Of a stretch of DNA of 64,000 bases, positions 20,416-30,532 are shown one piece after another (position 1 is the first letter of the stretch; each line of letters starts with the position of its first letter). The stretch is from JAAYFJ01 sp964344295. Lineage in GTDB: Bacteria > Bacillota > Clostridia > Tissierellales > Peptoniphilaceae. The notes under the pieces are model-generated. The model ran no database searches. It was not told the DNA's origin and was given only the letters and a program-made list of their open reading frames with translations. The position numbers and the translations under genes are program-made. The DNA lies in NCBI GenBank assembly GCA_964344295.1, contig CAYFMR010000001.1:124001-188000 (forward strand), written 5' to 3'.

Positions 20416-20445
20416 CTCTTTTGATTTAACCTCTTTTGATTTAAC
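20416..20445. repeat. 15-base perfect tandem duplication
   Basis: CTCTTTTGATTTAAC occurs twice in a row. It lies in AT-rich DNA at the truncated end of oppC and may mark slippage at the deletion scar. Confidence 0.85.
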
Positions 20446-20527
20446 ATTTGATGTAAGATTTTTTGAAAAAAATACAATTTTTCGCAGTTTTTAAGCTGGT
20501 GTTCTTATCCGTCTACGAACGAGATGT

Positions 20528-20560
20528 AAAAAAAGAAAACCACGCATAAGCGTGGTTTTC
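20528..20560 (-). terminator. Intrinsic terminator of the rubredoxin gene
   Basis: An 11-bp perfect stem (GAAAACCACGC / GCGTGGTTTTC), a 4-base loop, and a run of seven T on the minus strand, 8 bases past the rubredoxin stop. Confidence 0.92.
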
Positions 20561-20568
20561 ATCATACG

Positions 20569-20727
20569 TTAAATGGCTTGGAAATCATCTTTTGATGCGC
20601 CACAAAGCGGGCATTCCCAGTCAGCCGGTAATTGCTCAAACGGGGTACCTGCAGGAACTTGCGCTTCAGCATCACCTTTTGCGGGATCATAGATATAGCC
20701 GCATAATTGACATTCGTATTTTTGCAT
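20569..20727 (-). CDS. Rubredoxin
   Basis: A 52-residue one-iron electron carrier used in anaerobes for oxidative-stress and redox reactions. The two Cys pairs are [10 protein letters not shown] and [11 protein letters not shown], with the aromatic and Gly pattern of the family ([14 protein letters not shown]). Several in-frame ATG codons follow AAAGGAG; I chose 20727 because [11 protein letters not shown] gives the standard length. Monocistronic, ending in a strong terminator. It suggests an anaerobic lifestyle. Confidence 0.95.
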   Translation of the reverse strand: MQKYECQLCGYIYDPAKGDAEAQVPAGTPFEQLPADWECPLCGASKDDFQAI

Positions 20728-20861
20728 ATACATCATTCTCCTTTCAACATGCATCTTTTTAGTCTTAATGACGGCTAGTTATTACCCCGTATGATTGCTG
20801 ATTAAACACAAAACCATCAAAACATGATCGAATCTCCTACATCCTTCATGGTACCAGCCTT

Positions 20862-20878
20862 AAGCGTTATATACGCTT
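20862..20878. promoter_or_regulatory. Perfect inverted repeat upstream of the anti-sigma gene
   Basis: AAGCGT-TATAT-ACGCTT, a perfect 6-bp palindrome with a 5-base centre, lies between the divergent rubredoxin and RsbW-like genes. It could be an operator or, with the following TTTT, a small hairpin. The rest of the 243-base gap contains a weaker hairpin (20924-20949) just before the ribosome-binding site. Confidence 0.45.
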
Positions 20879-20970
20879 TTACTGCTTGATTGCATACCAA
20901 TTGGGTAATAGTGTATTGATAATAGGGCTACCAGTTCCATGATAGCCCTTTGTAAGAGGAGGTGAAGTCT

Positions 20971-21366
20971 GTGGATTTTTCTTGTTATCGCTCTATTTGC
21001 AGTGATTTAGAGGAAATTCAACTTTGCATTGACCATATTGTGGAGTGTTTACAAGAAATCATTTCCGATGAAGGTTTTATATTTGAAACACGGCTCGTGT
21101 TAAGCGAGCTGGCTTTTAATAGCGCTATCCATGGCAACGGATGTGAATCCTCCAAATCCATTGCGATCTTAGTCTGTCTCAACTCTAATCAACTCATGAT
21201 CAAAGTAAGCGATGAGGGTACAGGCTGCACCTATGATCCAAACAGCTATGATCCAGATGCAAAATCCGAGTCTGGCAGAGGCCTTTTTTTGGTGCAAGAT
21301 CTCACTGACGAAATGAATATCCAAAACAACACGATCACAGTTGTCAAATCACTGAGCTATTCATAA
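20971..21366 (+). CDS. RsbW/SpoIIAB-like anti-sigma factor, serine-protein kinase (orphan)
   Basis: The 131 residues form a GHKL ATPase domain: N-box ELAFNSAIHG (Glu46, Asn50), G1 box SDEGTGC (Asp81) and G2 box SGRGLFLVQDL. This is the size and motif set of RsbW, SpoIIAB and related kinases that hold a sigma factor and phosphorylate a STAS antagonist. No antagonist or sigma gene is adjacent, so the partner is unknown. The start is a GTG at 20971 with AGGAGG 8 bases upstream; another GTG at 20962 overlaps that site itself. A terminator follows before typA. Assigning it to stress, sporulation or biofilm control is not possible from the sequence. Confidence 0.85.
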   Translation: MDFSCYRSICSDLEEIQLCIDHIVECLQEIISDEGFIFETRLVLSELAFNSAIHGNGCESSKSIAILVCLNSNQLMIKVSDEGTGCTYDPNSYDPDAKSESGRGLFLVQDLTDEMNIQNNTITVVKSLSYS

Positions 21367-21375
21367 GCTCGTCAA

Positions 21376-21402
21376 AAACTGGAGTGACCCTCCAGTTTTT
21401 TC
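21376..21402 (+). terminator. Intrinsic terminator after the anti-sigma gene
   Basis: A 10-bp stem (AAAACTGGAG / CTCCAGTTTT) with a 5-base loop and a run of T, 9 bases after the stop codon. It separates this gene from typA. Confidence 0.9.
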
Positions 21403-21433
21403 ATGCCAATTTACTTTTATTTCGTTCATCATG

Positions 21434-21442
21434 TGATATGAT
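21434..21442 (+). promoter_or_regulatory. Possible extended -10 promoter of typA
   Basis: TGATATGAT matches an extended -10 element (TGnTATAAT) about 32 bases before the typA ATG. No good -35 lies at the right distance; TTTACT at 21411 would need a 20-base spacer. Confidence 0.4.
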
Positions 21443-21473
21443 AAACGTTAGCCTAATTGGAAGGAAGGTATGT

Positions 21474-23291
21474 ATGAATCAACCTAGAGAAGATATTAGA
21501 AATGTGGCCATAGTGGCCCACGTAGATCACGGTAAAACCACGCTGGTCGACAGCCTATTGATGCAATCTGGCATCTTCCGTCAAAATCAAGAGGTCCATC
21601 GCATCATGGACTCCAATGACATCGAGCGCGAGCGAGGCATTACGATTCTTGCCAAAAACACTGCCGTCACGTACAACGGTGTCAAAATCAATATCGTCGA
21701 TACCCCTGGACATGCTGATTTCGGCGGCGAGGTCGAACGAATTTTGAAGATGGTTAATGGCGTCGTGCTGTTAGTCGACGCTTTCGAAGGTCCTATGCCT
21801 CAAACGAAATTTGTCTTGCGCCTGGCCTTTGATCTTCATTTGCCCGTTGTAACCTGCATTAATAAAGTCGATCGGCCTGATGCCCGAGTCCAAGAGGTGA
21901 TTAATGAAATTCTTGACCTCTATATTGAACTGGGAGCTGATGAATCCATTCTTGAGACACCCCTGATTTTTGCTTCGGCGAAAAATGGCTGGGCCATCAA
22001 AGATCTGGATGATGAGCCAGTAGATATGAAACCCATGTTCGATGCAATCATTGACGGCATTGCTCCACCACAATGTGATGCCGATGCGCCTTTGCAATTA
22101 CTGATTTCATCGATTGATTATAACGATTATGTCGGCCGTATCGGCATTGGCCGTATTGAGCAAGGCACGATTCATGAAAGGGATAAGGTTGCACTGGTCA
22201 ATGCCCACGCTCCTGGTCAATCTCGTCAGGTCGTCGTGGCTAACCTCTTTACGTTTGATGGACTCCAACGCCTACCTATTAAAAATGCCAAAGCCGGTGA
22301 TATCGTCGCCGTCACGGGCATTGAATCCATTACAATCGGTGACACACTAGCCGACAGCGAACACCCTCAGCCATTAGATTTTGTCAAAATCTCTGAGCCC
22401 ACCATCGCTGTCACCTTCAGCGTCAACGATAGCCCTTTTGCTGGCCGAGATGGAGAATATGTAACCAGCCGCCAACTTCGCTCTCGTCTATTTAAAGAGC
22501 TTCAAACGGACGTCAGTCTCCGTGTAGAAGAAACAGATACTACTGAGGCCTTTTTAGTCTCTGGCCGCGGCGAGCTGCATTTATCTGTATTAATCGAAAA
22601 TATGCGTCGTGAAGGCTATGAATTTCAAATCTCTAAGCCTCGAGTTCTTTTCAAAGAAGAAAATGGTAAACGCCTGGAACCGATGGAACGCGCTATCATT
22701 GATGTCAACCAGGAATATTTAGGGGCTGTCATCGAAAAGCTGGGAATTCGTAAAGGCGAATTGCTAGAAGTGCAAGATAACGGTCGTGGCTACATCCGTG
22801 CTGAGTTTTCCATCCCTTCTCGTGGTCTTATCGGTTACCGCCAAGACTTTTTAACCGATACCAAAGGCACAGGCGTTCTCAATACCATCTACGCCGGCTA
22901 TGGACCTTACAAAGGTGATATTCCCCGTCGTACTACTGGCTCCATTATCGCCTTTGATTCAGGCGTCTCATCTGCTTACGGTCTCTATAACGCCCAAGCC
23001 CGGGGTGAATTGTTTATCCCTCCAGGTGTCGATGTCTATGCTGGCATGGTGGTAGGAGAAAACCCCAAAGGACTAGACATCGAGGTTTCGGTCACTCGAA
23101 AAAAACAACAATCCAACGTTCGTGCATCTGGCTCAGATGAAGCTTTACGATTATCTCCACCTAAGATTTTGTCGTTAGAACAGGCTTTGGAATTTATCGA
23201 GGATGATGAACTCATTGAAATTACCCCTTCTCATTTCCGCATTCGCAAGAGTATTTTAGACAAGGATAAGCGTTATAAATCTAAAAAATAG
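21474..23291 (+). CDS. typA: Translational GTPase TypA/BipA
   Basis: Ribosome-binding GTPase involved in 50S assembly at low temperature and in stress responses. The 605 residues contain G1 AHVDHGKTT, switch [12 protein letters not shown]3 [15 protein letters not shown]4 INKVDRP, then domain II, EF-G-like domains III and V, and the BipA C-terminal domain with [16 protein letters not shown]. The start at 21474 fits GGAAGGAAGGT upstream and the family N terminus; a longer reading begins in the terminator region. It is followed at 9 bases by cls. Confidence 0.97.
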   Translation: MNQPREDIRNVAIVAHVDHGKTTLVDSLLMQSGIFRQNQEVHRIMDSNDIERERGITILAKNTAVTYNGVKINIVDTPGHADFGGEVERILKMVNGVVLLVDAFEGPMPQTKFVLRLAFDLHLPVVTCINKVDRPDARVQEVINEILDLYIELGADESILETPLIFASAKNGWAIKDLDDEPVDMKPMFDAIIDGIAPPQCDADAPLQLLISSIDYNDYVGRIGIGRIEQGTIHERDKVALVNAHAPGQSRQVVVANLFTFDGLQRLPIKNAKAGDIVAVTGIESITIGDTLADSEHPQPLDFVKISEPTIAVTFSVNDSPFAGRDGEYVTSRQLRSRLFKELQTDVSLRVEETDTTEAFLVSGRGELHLSVLIENMRREGYEFQISKPRVLFKEENGKRLEPMERAIIDVNQEYLGAVIEKLGIRKGELLEVQDNGRGYIRAEFSIPSRGLIGYRQDFLTDTKGTGVLNTIYAGYGPYKGDIPRRTTGSIIAFDSGVSSAYGLYNAQARGELFIPPGVDVYAGMVVGENPKGLDIEVSVTRKKQQSNVRASGSDEALRLSPPKILSLEQALEFIEDDELIEITPSHFRIRKSILDKDKRYKSKK

Positions 23292-23300
23292 GAGTTTACT

Positions 23301-24770
23301 ATGCTGCTATCTAGCTCAAACATACCAGGGATTACCCTTTTTCTGTCCAACTTAACCTGGATCAAGATCTTGCTGTCCTTAGGGATTATCTTTTTCGAAC
23401 GAAAAGATCCTCGCAGCACGTTATTGTGGATCATGGTTGTGAACTTCCTCCCTATCTTCGGTTTTTTAGCCTACTTGTATTTGGGCGTGGACATTAACAA
23501 AAGTGCTCACTTTCGAAAAAAAGAAAAACATGAGGCAGCTCTTCGGGCCGAGCAGTTGGCCAAAAGCACCCCTTGGCCACGTGATCATGAATTTCTCCTA
23601 CGCCCGTGGATCCGGCCTTACGAGGGCATGATTCACATGCACCACGTGAGCGCCAAATCCCTTTACTCAGATAACAATCATGTACAGCTATTTTTCGATG
23701 GTGAAGAGCTTTTCCAGCAAATTGCCTATGATTTGTCGCGTGCTACCCACTCCATTGAGGTGCAATTTTATATCTTTAAATCCGATGAACTGGGTTCTGC
23801 CCTTCTAGAAATTCTGGAAAGGAAAGCCCGTGAAGGAGTTAAAGTGAAGATCTTGATCGATGGCATGGGGGGACGTTTTTTCTCCAGGGAATGGAAAAAA
23901 CGTATGGTCAAAGCCGGTGTTGAACTCGCTGTTTTTTTCCCCGCCACTCTTCCTTTGGTTAACGTGCGCTTTAACTATCGTAATCATAGAAAAATTGTCG
24001 TCATCGATCACAAAATCGGTTATTTAGGCGGTTTTAATGTCGGAAACGAATACCTTTCTCTGTCCAAACGCATGGGATATTGGCGAGATACTCACCTACG
24101 CATCGAAGGTAATGCCGTGAACTGCTTAGCTGAACGCTTTTACTATGACTTTGCTTTTGCCAGTGATTATCACGCCCATATTGATATGCCCAGTTTTTAC
24201 AAGCCCCAGCCTGATGCTGGTGATGTGGCCATGAATATCGTAACCTCTGGTCCGGATTCCATATGGCCATCCATTCGCAATGGTTATGCAGAAATGATAC
24301 AGACGGCCAAAAAACGTATTTATATCCAAACGCCCTATTTTATACCTGATACTGGCATCATGAATTCATTAAAAATTGCGGCTTTAACCGGCTGCGACGT
24401 TCGCATTATGATTCCTAATAAACCTGATCATATCTTTGTTTATTGGGCCAGCCTTTCCCACTTAGGAGAGCTTCTAGATGCCGGTGTTCGTGGATTCACA
24501 TACGAGCGAGGGTTTTTACATTCCAAGGTGGTCCTTGTCGATGACGTTCTCTCCTCCATCGGCACTGCCAATTTTGACGAAAGGTCCTTCCAATTAAACT
24601 TTGAAGTCAATTCTTTTATCTATGACAAAGATATCAATGAGCAAGTTGCCAATCAGTTCCACGAAGACATGAAGTTTTGCCGTGAAATCACCTTAGAGAG
24701 CTATGCTAAACGATCACGTTTTATCAAAGTTAAAGAAAGTGTTTCTCGTCTTTTCTCACCTATCCTATAG
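23301..24770 (+). CDS. cls: Cardiolipin synthase
   Basis: Condenses two phosphatidylglycerols into cardiolipin and glycerol at the membrane. The 489 residues have two N-terminal membrane helices (about 12-32 and 40-62) and two phospholipase D domains with HKD motifs: NHRKIVVIDHKIGYLGG near 228 and HSKVVLVDDVLSSIGTANFD near 406. Full length. TAGGAGTTTACT precedes the ATG. It lies in a typA-cls-aminotransferase unit. Confidence 0.96.
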   Translation: MLLSSSNIPGITLFLSNLTWIKILLSLGIIFFERKDPRSTLLWIMVVNFLPIFGFLAYLYLGVDINKSAHFRKKEKHEAALRAEQLAKSTPWPRDHEFLLRPWIRPYEGMIHMHHVSAKSLYSDNNHVQLFFDGEELFQQIAYDLSRATHSIEVQFYIFKSDELGSALLEILERKAREGVKVKILIDGMGGRFFSREWKKRMVKAGVELAVFFPATLPLVNVRFNYRNHRKIVVIDHKIGYLGGFNVGNEYLSLSKRMGYWRDTHLRIEGNAVNCLAERFYYDFAFASDYHAHIDMPSFYKPQPDAGDVAMNIVTSGPDSIWPSIRNGYAEMIQTAKKRIYIQTPYFIPDTGIMNSLKIAALTGCDVRIMIPNKPDHIFVYWASLSHLGELLDAGVRGFTYERGFLHSKVVLVDDVLSSIGTANFDERSFQLNFEVNSFIYDKDINEQVANQFHEDMKFCREITLESYAKRSRFIKVKESVSRLFSPIL

Positions 24771-24778
24771 GAGGTATT

Positions 24779-25609
24779 ATGCATCAAGTCATCCAAAATT
24801 CGCAATTCATTCTTGATGGGCAATGGATTCCCAATGATCCGTTGTATTTACCGTCCTTTGACACTTCCAACTTCCTTTATGAAGTCATTCGCGTCATCGA
24901 CGGAACCCCCCTTTTCTACCAAGAGCATATGGACCGTTTGCGTCAAAGTTTTGTACTGGCAAATGTTAAACCTCTTTACCACTTTTCCCAGTTGGAGCAA
25001 TGGTTTATGGAGCTCATCCGTACGCTCGGTATCCAAAATGGTAATGTGAAGCTAGTGCAGTCACGGCAGCCTGAGGCTCACGTGCTCATCTATGAAATCG
25101 CCCATCACTATCCTACCACTACGGAACGAGCAGGCGTCGCCGTAAGACCATTCTCTTATGTGCGGGAAAACCCACATGCTAAAATATTTCGTAGTTATTT
25201 TCGCCAGGAAGTCTCGGAAATTCAAATGAATGAAGGCCTATTTGAAGTGCTACTTCTCGACAACCACCAATGCATCACAGAAGGTAGCCGAAGCAATGTC
25301 TTTTTTGTCAAAAACGGCAAGCTCTACACACCTCCCTCTCAGGATGCACTGGAGGGAATTACCAAAAAAATGATTCTACAAGCAGCTGACAACATGCAAA
25401 TTCCAGTGATAGAGTCTCCCATTTTACTTTCATACCTCGACGACTTTGAAGGCGCCTTCTTATCCGGCACCAGCATTGATGTGCTGCCCATCTCACGCAT
25501 AGGAAGTATTCTATACCCATCCAATCGCGAACCCATCATCGTCAAGCTTTCTCAGGCTTACGAAGCACTTAAACTAAAGAACCTCCACGATTGGCGCACG
25601 ACTCATTAA
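24779..25609 (+). CDS. Aminotransferase class IV
   Basis: PLP-dependent fold-type IV enzyme of 276 residues, related to branched-chain and D-amino acid aminotransferases and aminodeoxychorismate lyase. Seen: NSQFILDGQWIP at the start, YEVIRVIDGTPLFYQEHMDRL, the likely PLP lysine in HAKIFRSYFRQEV, and the cofactor motif ITEGSRSNVFFV. The substrate-binding residues do not let me choose between IlvE, D-amino acid transaminase and PabC. It has TAGGAGGTATT before the ATG and lies 8 bases after cls. Ends at a bidirectional terminator. Confidence 0.85.
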   Translation: MHQVIQNSQFILDGQWIPNDPLYLPSFDTSNFLYEVIRVIDGTPLFYQEHMDRLRQSFVLANVKPLYHFSQLEQWFMELIRTLGIQNGNVKLVQSRQPEAHVLIYEIAHHYPTTTERAGVAVRPFSYVRENPHAKIFRSYFRQEVSEIQMNEGLFEVLLLDNHQCITEGSRSNVFFVKNGKLYTPPSQDALEGITKKMILQAADNMQIPVIESPILLSYLDDFEGAFLSGTSIDVLPISRIGSILYPSNREPIIVKLSQAYEALKLKNLHDWRTTH

Positions 25610-25627
25610 ACCATCCTATACGATAAG

Positions 25628-25680
25628 AACCCCGATTTTCCTTTAAGGCTCAATGCCTAAAAGAATAAATCGGGGTTTTA
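25628..25680. terminator. Bidirectional terminator between the aminotransferase and engB
   Basis: Outer arms AACCCCGATTT / AAATCGGGGTT flank a second inner stem (CTTTAAGGC / GCCTAAAAG). T-runs follow on both strands. It serves the convergent typA and tig-lon-engB units. Confidence 0.88.
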
Positions 25681-25681
25681 T

Positions 25682-26269
25682 TTACATCAAATGTGGTAAC
25701 AATTTTTCCCAAATGCGCATACCATCTTCCTCTTCTACCGCACTGAAGGCCATCACCAATCCGCCTCTCTCCTTCAATTTTAAATCTTTTGAAATCCGGC
25801 TAAGGTGTTGATCACGCTTTCCTTTAGCTATCTTATCGGCTTTGGTCGCCACCACAATCCCATTAAAACCAGCATGCACTAACCACTCATACATTTGCAC
25901 ATCCAATTTCGTAGGCTCATGACGAAGATCCACGAGCTGAACGACCTGTCGTAGATTTTCGCGTTCCAGAAGATAATGGTTGATCATCTTCGCCCAAGCA
26001 TCTTGCTCTTTCGCTGACACATGGGCAAAACCATAACCTGGCAAATCCACTAATCTCATTTCATCATTTACACGATAAAAGTTAATCGTCCGTGTTTTAC
26101 CTGGCTTGGATGAAGTGCGCGCTAAGGCTTTTCGATTCACCAGTTTGTTAATCAGAGAAGATTTTCCTACGTTGGACCGACCCACAAAAGCAATCTCCGG
26201 TAAATGGTCAGAAGGATACTGCGAGGGGGTGACAGCAACGCTTTCCAATTGAACACCTCGAATCATCAT
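25682..26269 (-). CDS. engB: Ribosome biogenesis GTP-binding protein EngB/YsxC
   Basis: Essential GTPase for 50S assembly. The 195 residues contain G1 GRSNVGKSS, the switch region [11 protein letters not shown]3 DLPGYGFA and G4 ATKADKI. Standard length. It overlaps the lon stop by 4 bases and is the last gene of the tig-clpP-clpX-lon-engB series, an order common in Firmicutes. Confidence 0.97.
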   Translation of the reverse strand: MMIRGVQLESVAVTPSQYPSDHLPEIAFVGRSNVGKSSLINKLVNRKALARTSSKPGKTRTINFYRVNDEMRLVDLPGYGFAHVSAKEQDAWAKMINHYLLERENLRQVVQLVDLRHEPTKLDVQMYEWLVHAGFNGIVVATKADKIAKGKRDQHLSRISKDLKLKERGGLVMAFSAVEEEDGMRIWEKLLPHLM

Positions 26270-28578
26270 AGCGGCATTTCCTTTAGCGCCAAAGCTAGAA
26301 CCTCATCCACGTGAGATACAGTTGAAATCTCTATGGCTTCTTTGACGTATTCTGGCACATCTCGTAAATCGCTGGTATTTTCTTCCGGGATCACGACATG
26401 GGTAATTCCCATCCGTAGTGCGGCCAGTAGTTTCTCCTTCAATCCACCAATTGGAAGCACACGCCCGCGTAATGTAATTTCTCCTGTCATGGCCACATCC
26501 CGTTTTACAGGAACTTGCTTTAGTGCTGACACCATGGCGGTACACATTGTCACACCTGCTGAAGGTCCATCTTTGGGAATGGCTCCCTCGGGCACGTGTA
26601 TATTAATGTCGACTGTGTCGAATTTAGTGTCAATGCCGTACTTCTTAGCATTCGCCTTTACATAACTCAACGAAGCCATAGCCGATTCTTTCATCACGTT
26701 GCCCAGTTGTCCTGTAAGCTGCAAACCGCCTTTTCCCGGCACCACTGCAACTTCTACCGACAACGTCTGGCCTCCCACCGGTGTCCAAGCTAGACCGGTT
26801 ACCAGCCCTATCTCATCTTTTTTCTCCAAAGCATCGAAAGTATAACGCCATGGTCCCAAGATATCCTCAAGATTTCTCTTGCTGACGCGATAAGTTGCCT
26901 CAATTCCCTTGGCTCTTTGTACAGCAGCCCTGCGGCATAGTCGTCCGAGCATTTTTTCTAAAGCGCGTACACCCGCTTCCCTGGTGTAGTGGCGAATGAT
27001 CTGAGTCATCGCCGCATTTGAAATCGTCAGCTGTCCCGGCTTTAAACCATGCTCTTTCATTTGTTTAGGCAATAAATAACGCTTAGCAATTTGCTCTTTT
27101 TCCTGTTCCGTATAGGAGTGGACTTCTATCACTTCCATACGATCAAGCAGTGGTCCCGGAATTGTTTGTGTTGTGTTAGCGGTTGTGATAAAAACAACAT
27201 GACTCAAATCATAAGGCAAGTCTAAGTAGTGATCAGTAAACGTATTGTTCTGCTCCGGATCCAAAACCTCTAGCAGTGCACTCGCCGGATCTCCTCGAAA
27301 ATCGTTGCCGATTTTGTCCACTTCATCTAATAAAAAAACGGGATCCATAGTGCCAGCTTTCTTCATATTATTAATGATCTGACCGGGTAAGGCACCAACA
27401 TAAGTACGGCGGTGTCCTCTAATTTCCGCCTCATCTCGCACCCCACCTAGACTCATACGCACAAACTCTCGATCGAGCGCTTTAGCAATGGATCGAGCAA
27501 TCGACGTCTTTCCAACTCCCGGCGGACCCACCAAGCAAATGATAGGGCCCTTCGCCGACTCTTTCAGTTTGCGGACGGCTAAAAACTCTAAAATTCGCTC
27601 CTTAACCTCTTTTAATCCATAATGGTCCGCATCGAGTATGCCTTCTGCCTTTTCTAAATCAATCGGATGCTGTCCTTCCAAAACCCAAGGCAAATCCAAG
27701 ATCCAATCCAAATACGTTCGCAATACGCCATGTTCCGGTGATTGTTCATTAAGTTTCGACAAACGCCGTGCCTCTTCCAATGCCTTTTCACGGATTTCTT
27801 CCGGCATCGGTTTATGCTTTAGCTTCTCGATGTATTCTTCTCCTACCTCTTCATCACTGTCACCCAGTTCACGATGAATAGCGCGGAGTTGTTCCTTTAA
27901 ATAATATTCTTTTTGCAGTTTGTTCATCTGCTTCTGGACCCGTTGATTGATCTTGTTACCTAATTCTAGGTACTCTACTTCCATTTTCAAAATAGAATGA
28001 AGAAGAATCAAGCGCTCCAAAACATCAGTTGTTTCCAATAACTGTTGATTATCTTCCAGTTTTAACGGTAAATAGCTGGCGATCAAATCCACCATTTCGC
28101 CTAAATGATCCATGTCCTCTAAGCCTTCTACAAAACCAGGAACAACACGATCATTTAACTGGGTATAGCGTTCAAGCTCTTCTAGCACCAGGCGCTTTGC
28201 CGCTATCATTTCTTTATCTGCTTTGAGGAACTTAGGGTCTTCGATCAATTCAACTTCTGCTTCGATACAGGTATCCTCATTCACAATATTTAGAATTTTG
28301 CCACGTGTGACCCCTTCTACCAGCACTCGTATATGACCACCTGGCAATTTTAACATTTGCCGAATTTGCGCCACTGTCCCCATCGCATAATAATCCTCCT
28401 GGGTTGGATCTTCTACCCTACCGTCACGCTGACTTACCAAGAGTAAAGGTTCTCCAGCGGCCTCAGCTTTTTCCAGAGCTTGCACAGATTTCGGTCGACC
28501 TACATCAAAATGTGTCACCATTTGAGGGAACACAGTTAAGTTTTTTAGGGGAATGACCACTAAACGGTTTTTAGTCAT
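26266..28578 (-). CDS. lon: ATP-dependent protease Lon (LonA)
   Basis: Cytosolic AAA+ serine protease degrading misfolded and regulatory proteins. The 770 residues comprise the N-terminal LON domain (1-200), a helical region with [20 protein letters not shown], Walker [10 protein letters not shown] near 351, Walker [12 protein letters not shown], and the protease domain with the catalytic Ser in [11 protein letters not shown] near 672 and the Lys in [10 protein letters not shown]. The ATG at 28578 is chosen because AAAGGAGG lies 7 bases upstream; the preceding TTG is too close. It follows a clpX terminator. Confidence 0.97.
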   Translation of the reverse strand: MTKNRLVVIPLKNLTVFPQMVTHFDVGRPKSVQALEKAEAAGEPLLLVSQRDGRVEDPTQEDYYAMGTVAQIRQMLKLPGGHIRVLVEGVTRGKILNIVNEDTCIEAEVELIEDPKFLKADKEMIAAKRLVLEELERYTQLNDRVVPGFVEGLEDMDHLGEMVDLIASYLPLKLEDNQQLLETTDVLERLILLHSILKMEVEYLELGNKINQRVQKQMNKLQKEYYLKEQLRAIHRELGDSDEEVGEEYIEKLKHKPMPEEIREKALEEARRLSKLNEQSPEHGVLRTYLDWILDLPWVLEGQHPIDLEKAEGILDADHYGLKEVKERILEFLAVRKLKESAKGPIICLVGPPGVGKTSIARSIAKALDREFVRMSLGGVRDEAEIRGHRRTYVGALPGQIINNMKKAGTMDPVFLLDEVDKIGNDFRGDPASALLEVLDPEQNNTFTDHYLDLPYDLSHVVFITTANTTQTIPGPLLDRMEVIEVHSYTEQEKEQIAKRYLLPKQMKEHGLKPGQLTISNAAMTQIIRHYTREAGVRALEKMLGRLCRRAAVQRAKGIEATYRVSKRNLEDILGPWRYTFDALEKKDEIGLVTGLAWTPVGGQTLSVEVAVVPGKGGLQLTGQLGNVMKESAMASLSYVKANAKKYGIDTKFDTVDINIHVPEGAIPKDGPSAGVTMCTAMVSALKQVPVKRDVAMTGEITLRGRVLPIGGLKEKLLAALRMGITHVVIPEENTSDLRDVPEYVKEAIEISTVSHVDEVLALALKEMPL

Positions 28579-28601
28579 CAAATGGCCTCCTTTCTGTGAT
28601 T

Positions 28602-28626
28602 AAAAACCCGGTCAAAGGTGACCGGG
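28602..28626 (-). terminator. Intrinsic terminator between clpX and lon
   Basis: An 8-bp GC-rich stem (CCCGGTCA / TGACCGGG) with a 4-base loop and five T on the minus strand. It lies right after the clpX stop. I see no separate lon promoter in the remaining 20 bases, so lon is probably expressed by read-through or from within clpX. Confidence 0.85.
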
Positions 28627-28634
28627 CAGTAGTG

Positions 28635-29900
28635 CTACGATGCCGATTCTTCACTCTCGGCCAAGGACTGACACTTAAGTTCGTCCTTTATTACCAAAGT
28701 GGGACTTTTCCCATTAAGAACTGCTTGTTGCGTGATAATCACTTTTTCCACGTCTTGACGAGAAGGTATCTCGAACATCACATCTAACATCGTTTCTTCA
28801 ATAATACCTCTTAATCCACGGGCACCCGTTTGGCGTTCCATCGCTTTCTTAGCCATCGCTTTGATGGCTTCATCTTCAAATTCTAACTTCACTCCATCTA
28901 GTGCCAACAACTCAATGTATTGCTTAATCAAGGCGTTCTTAGGCTCTGTCAGAATTTTTACCAAAGCGTCTTCGTCTAAAGCATCAAGGGTGACCACAAC
29001 GGGCAATCGGCCCACAAATTCGGGAATCAATCCAAACTTTAGCAAGTCCTCAGGCTGCCATTTTTCCAGCAGTTCACCGACTTTAAGTTTGCCATTTGAC
29101 TCTACATTAGCGCCAAAACCTATCGCAGTTTTCCCAACGCGGTTTTCGATAATCGACTCCAGGCCATCAAAAGCTCCCCCCACAATAAAGAGGATGTCTT
29201 TAGTATCCACCTGAATAAATTCCTGTTGCGGATGTTTCCGACCACCTTGAGGCGGTACATTGGCCACAGTGCCTTCAATCATCTTTAGCAGTGCTTGCTG
29301 AACACCTTCACCGCTCACATCACGGGTGATACTAACATTTTCTGATTTGCGAGCGATTTTATCAATCTCGTCAATGTAGATAATGCCCTTTTCAGCTCTT
29401 TCCACATCATAATCAGCAGCTTGAATCAGCTTGAGTACAATATTTTCTACGTCTTCGCCGACATAGCCGGCTTCTGTCAACGTCGTTGCATCGGCAATCG
29501 CAAACGGAACATTCAAAACTCGAGCCAGCGTTTCCGCCAACAAAGTTTTTCCTGATCCTGTGGGGCCAATCATTAAGATATTACTCTTTTGCAACTCCAC
29601 TTCGCCGTCTGCCACCTGCTGAATGCGTTTATAATGATTATAAACAGCCACGGCCAAGGAACGCTTGGCTGGCTCTTGACCAATGACGTATTCATCTAAA
29701 ATCGTTTTAATTTCTTGGGGGTTTTTTAAAGCAAGATCTCGACTTTTGTGTTCTGACAAATGCTCTTCATCAATGATATCCTTGCACAATTCAATGCACT
29801 CATTGCAAATAAATGCATCTGGTCCCGCAATCAGTCGATGTACCTGATCTTGGGTTTTGCCACAAAATGAGCATCGTAACAGCTCTTTCTCTTTACTCAA
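28635..29900 (-). CDS. clpX: ATP-dependent Clp protease ATP-binding subunit ClpX
   Basis: AAA+ unfoldase that feeds substrates to ClpP. The 421 residues have the N-terminal zinc domain (CSFCGK, CNEC), Walker [13 protein letters not shown], Walker [14 protein letters not shown], the pore loop GYVGEDVE, and the ClpP-binding IGF loop (TAIGFGAN). The start codon is TTG at 29900, after GGGGTGG; the product begins as SKEKELLRC. It follows clpP by 12 bases. Confidence 0.97.
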   Translation of the reverse strand: MSKEKELLRCSFCGKTQDQVHRLIAGPDAFICNECIELCKDIIDEEHLSEHKSRDLALKNPQEIKTILDEYVIGQEPAKRSLAVAVYNHYKRIQQVADGEVELQKSNILMIGPTGSGKTLLAETLARVLNVPFAIADATTLTEAGYVGEDVENIVLKLIQAADYDVERAEKGIIYIDEIDKIARKSENVSITRDVSGEGVQQALLKMIEGTVANVPPQGGRKHPQQEFIQVDTKDILFIVGGAFDGLESIIENRVGKTAIGFGANVESNGKLKVGELLEKWQPEDLLKFGLIPEFVGRLPVVVTLDALDEDALVKILTEPKNALIKQYIELLALDGVKLEFEDEAIKAMAKKAMERQTGARGLRGIIEETMLDVMFEIPSRQDVEKVIITQQAVLNGKSPTLVIKDELKCQSLAESEESAS

Positions 29901-29912
29901 AATCTACCACCC

Positions 29913-30500
29913 CTATTTCTTACCTGCTTCAATGACCTCATCTATGATGCCATAAGCTTTAGCCTCTTCAGCGCTTAAGTAATAATCTCGATCTGTATCT
30001 TCCTCAATGCGCTCGATAGGCTGTCCTGTTCGCTCCACTAAAATTTGATTCAGTTGATCTCTGACTTTCAATATTTTCTCTGCTTGAATCTTAATGTCTG
30101 CCGCTTGGCCTTGAGATCCTCCTAAAGGTTGATGGATCATCACGTCAGCATTCGGCAGGGCGAAGCGCTTTCCTTTGGCACCCGCTGCTAATAAAACTGC
30201 AGCCATAGATGCTGCCATACCAACCACAATCGTTGACACATCTGGCTTGATGTACTGCATAGTGTCATAAATGGCTAAACCAGAACTAACTGATCCTCCA
30301 GGACTATTGATATAGAGTTGAATATCCTTATCAGGGTTTTCTGCCTCTAAAAACAATAGTTGAGCAATCACTAAATCAGCGGTTGTGTCGTTAACTTCAC
30401 CAGTAAGAAAAATAATACGTTCTTTCAATAATCGGGAGAATATGTCATAGGAGCGTTCTCCTCGATTGGTCTGCTCCACTACCATAGGGACTAATGCCAT
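29913..30500 (-). CDS. clpP: ATP-dependent Clp protease proteolytic subunit ClpP
   Basis: Barrel-forming serine protease working with ClpX. The 195 residues include the catalytic triad Ser98 ([14 protein letters not shown]), His123 (MIHQPLGG) and Asp172 (DRDYYLS). The start at 30500 follows AAGGAGGGTAAC and gives the standard length ([10 protein letters not shown]). It lies 32 bases after tig and 12 before clpX. Confidence 0.98.
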   Translation of the reverse strand: MALVPMVVEQTNRGERSYDIFSRLLKERIIFLTGEVNDTTADLVIAQLLFLEAENPDKDIQLYINSPGGSVSSGLAIYDTMQYIKPDVSTIVVGMAASMAAVLLAAGAKGKRFALPNADVMIHQPLGGSQGQAADIKIQAEKILKVRDQLNQILVERTGQPIERIEEDTDRDYYLSAEEAKAYGIIDEVIEAGKK

Positions 30501-30532
30501 GTTACCCTCCTTCAGGGCGACGTTAATCACCC

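Noticed and set aside
20924..20949. AGGGCTA/TAGCCCT hairpin as a terminator
   Set aside because: The stem is only 7 bp, the T-run is three bases, and it sits just before a ribosome-binding site, so it is not convincing as a terminator.
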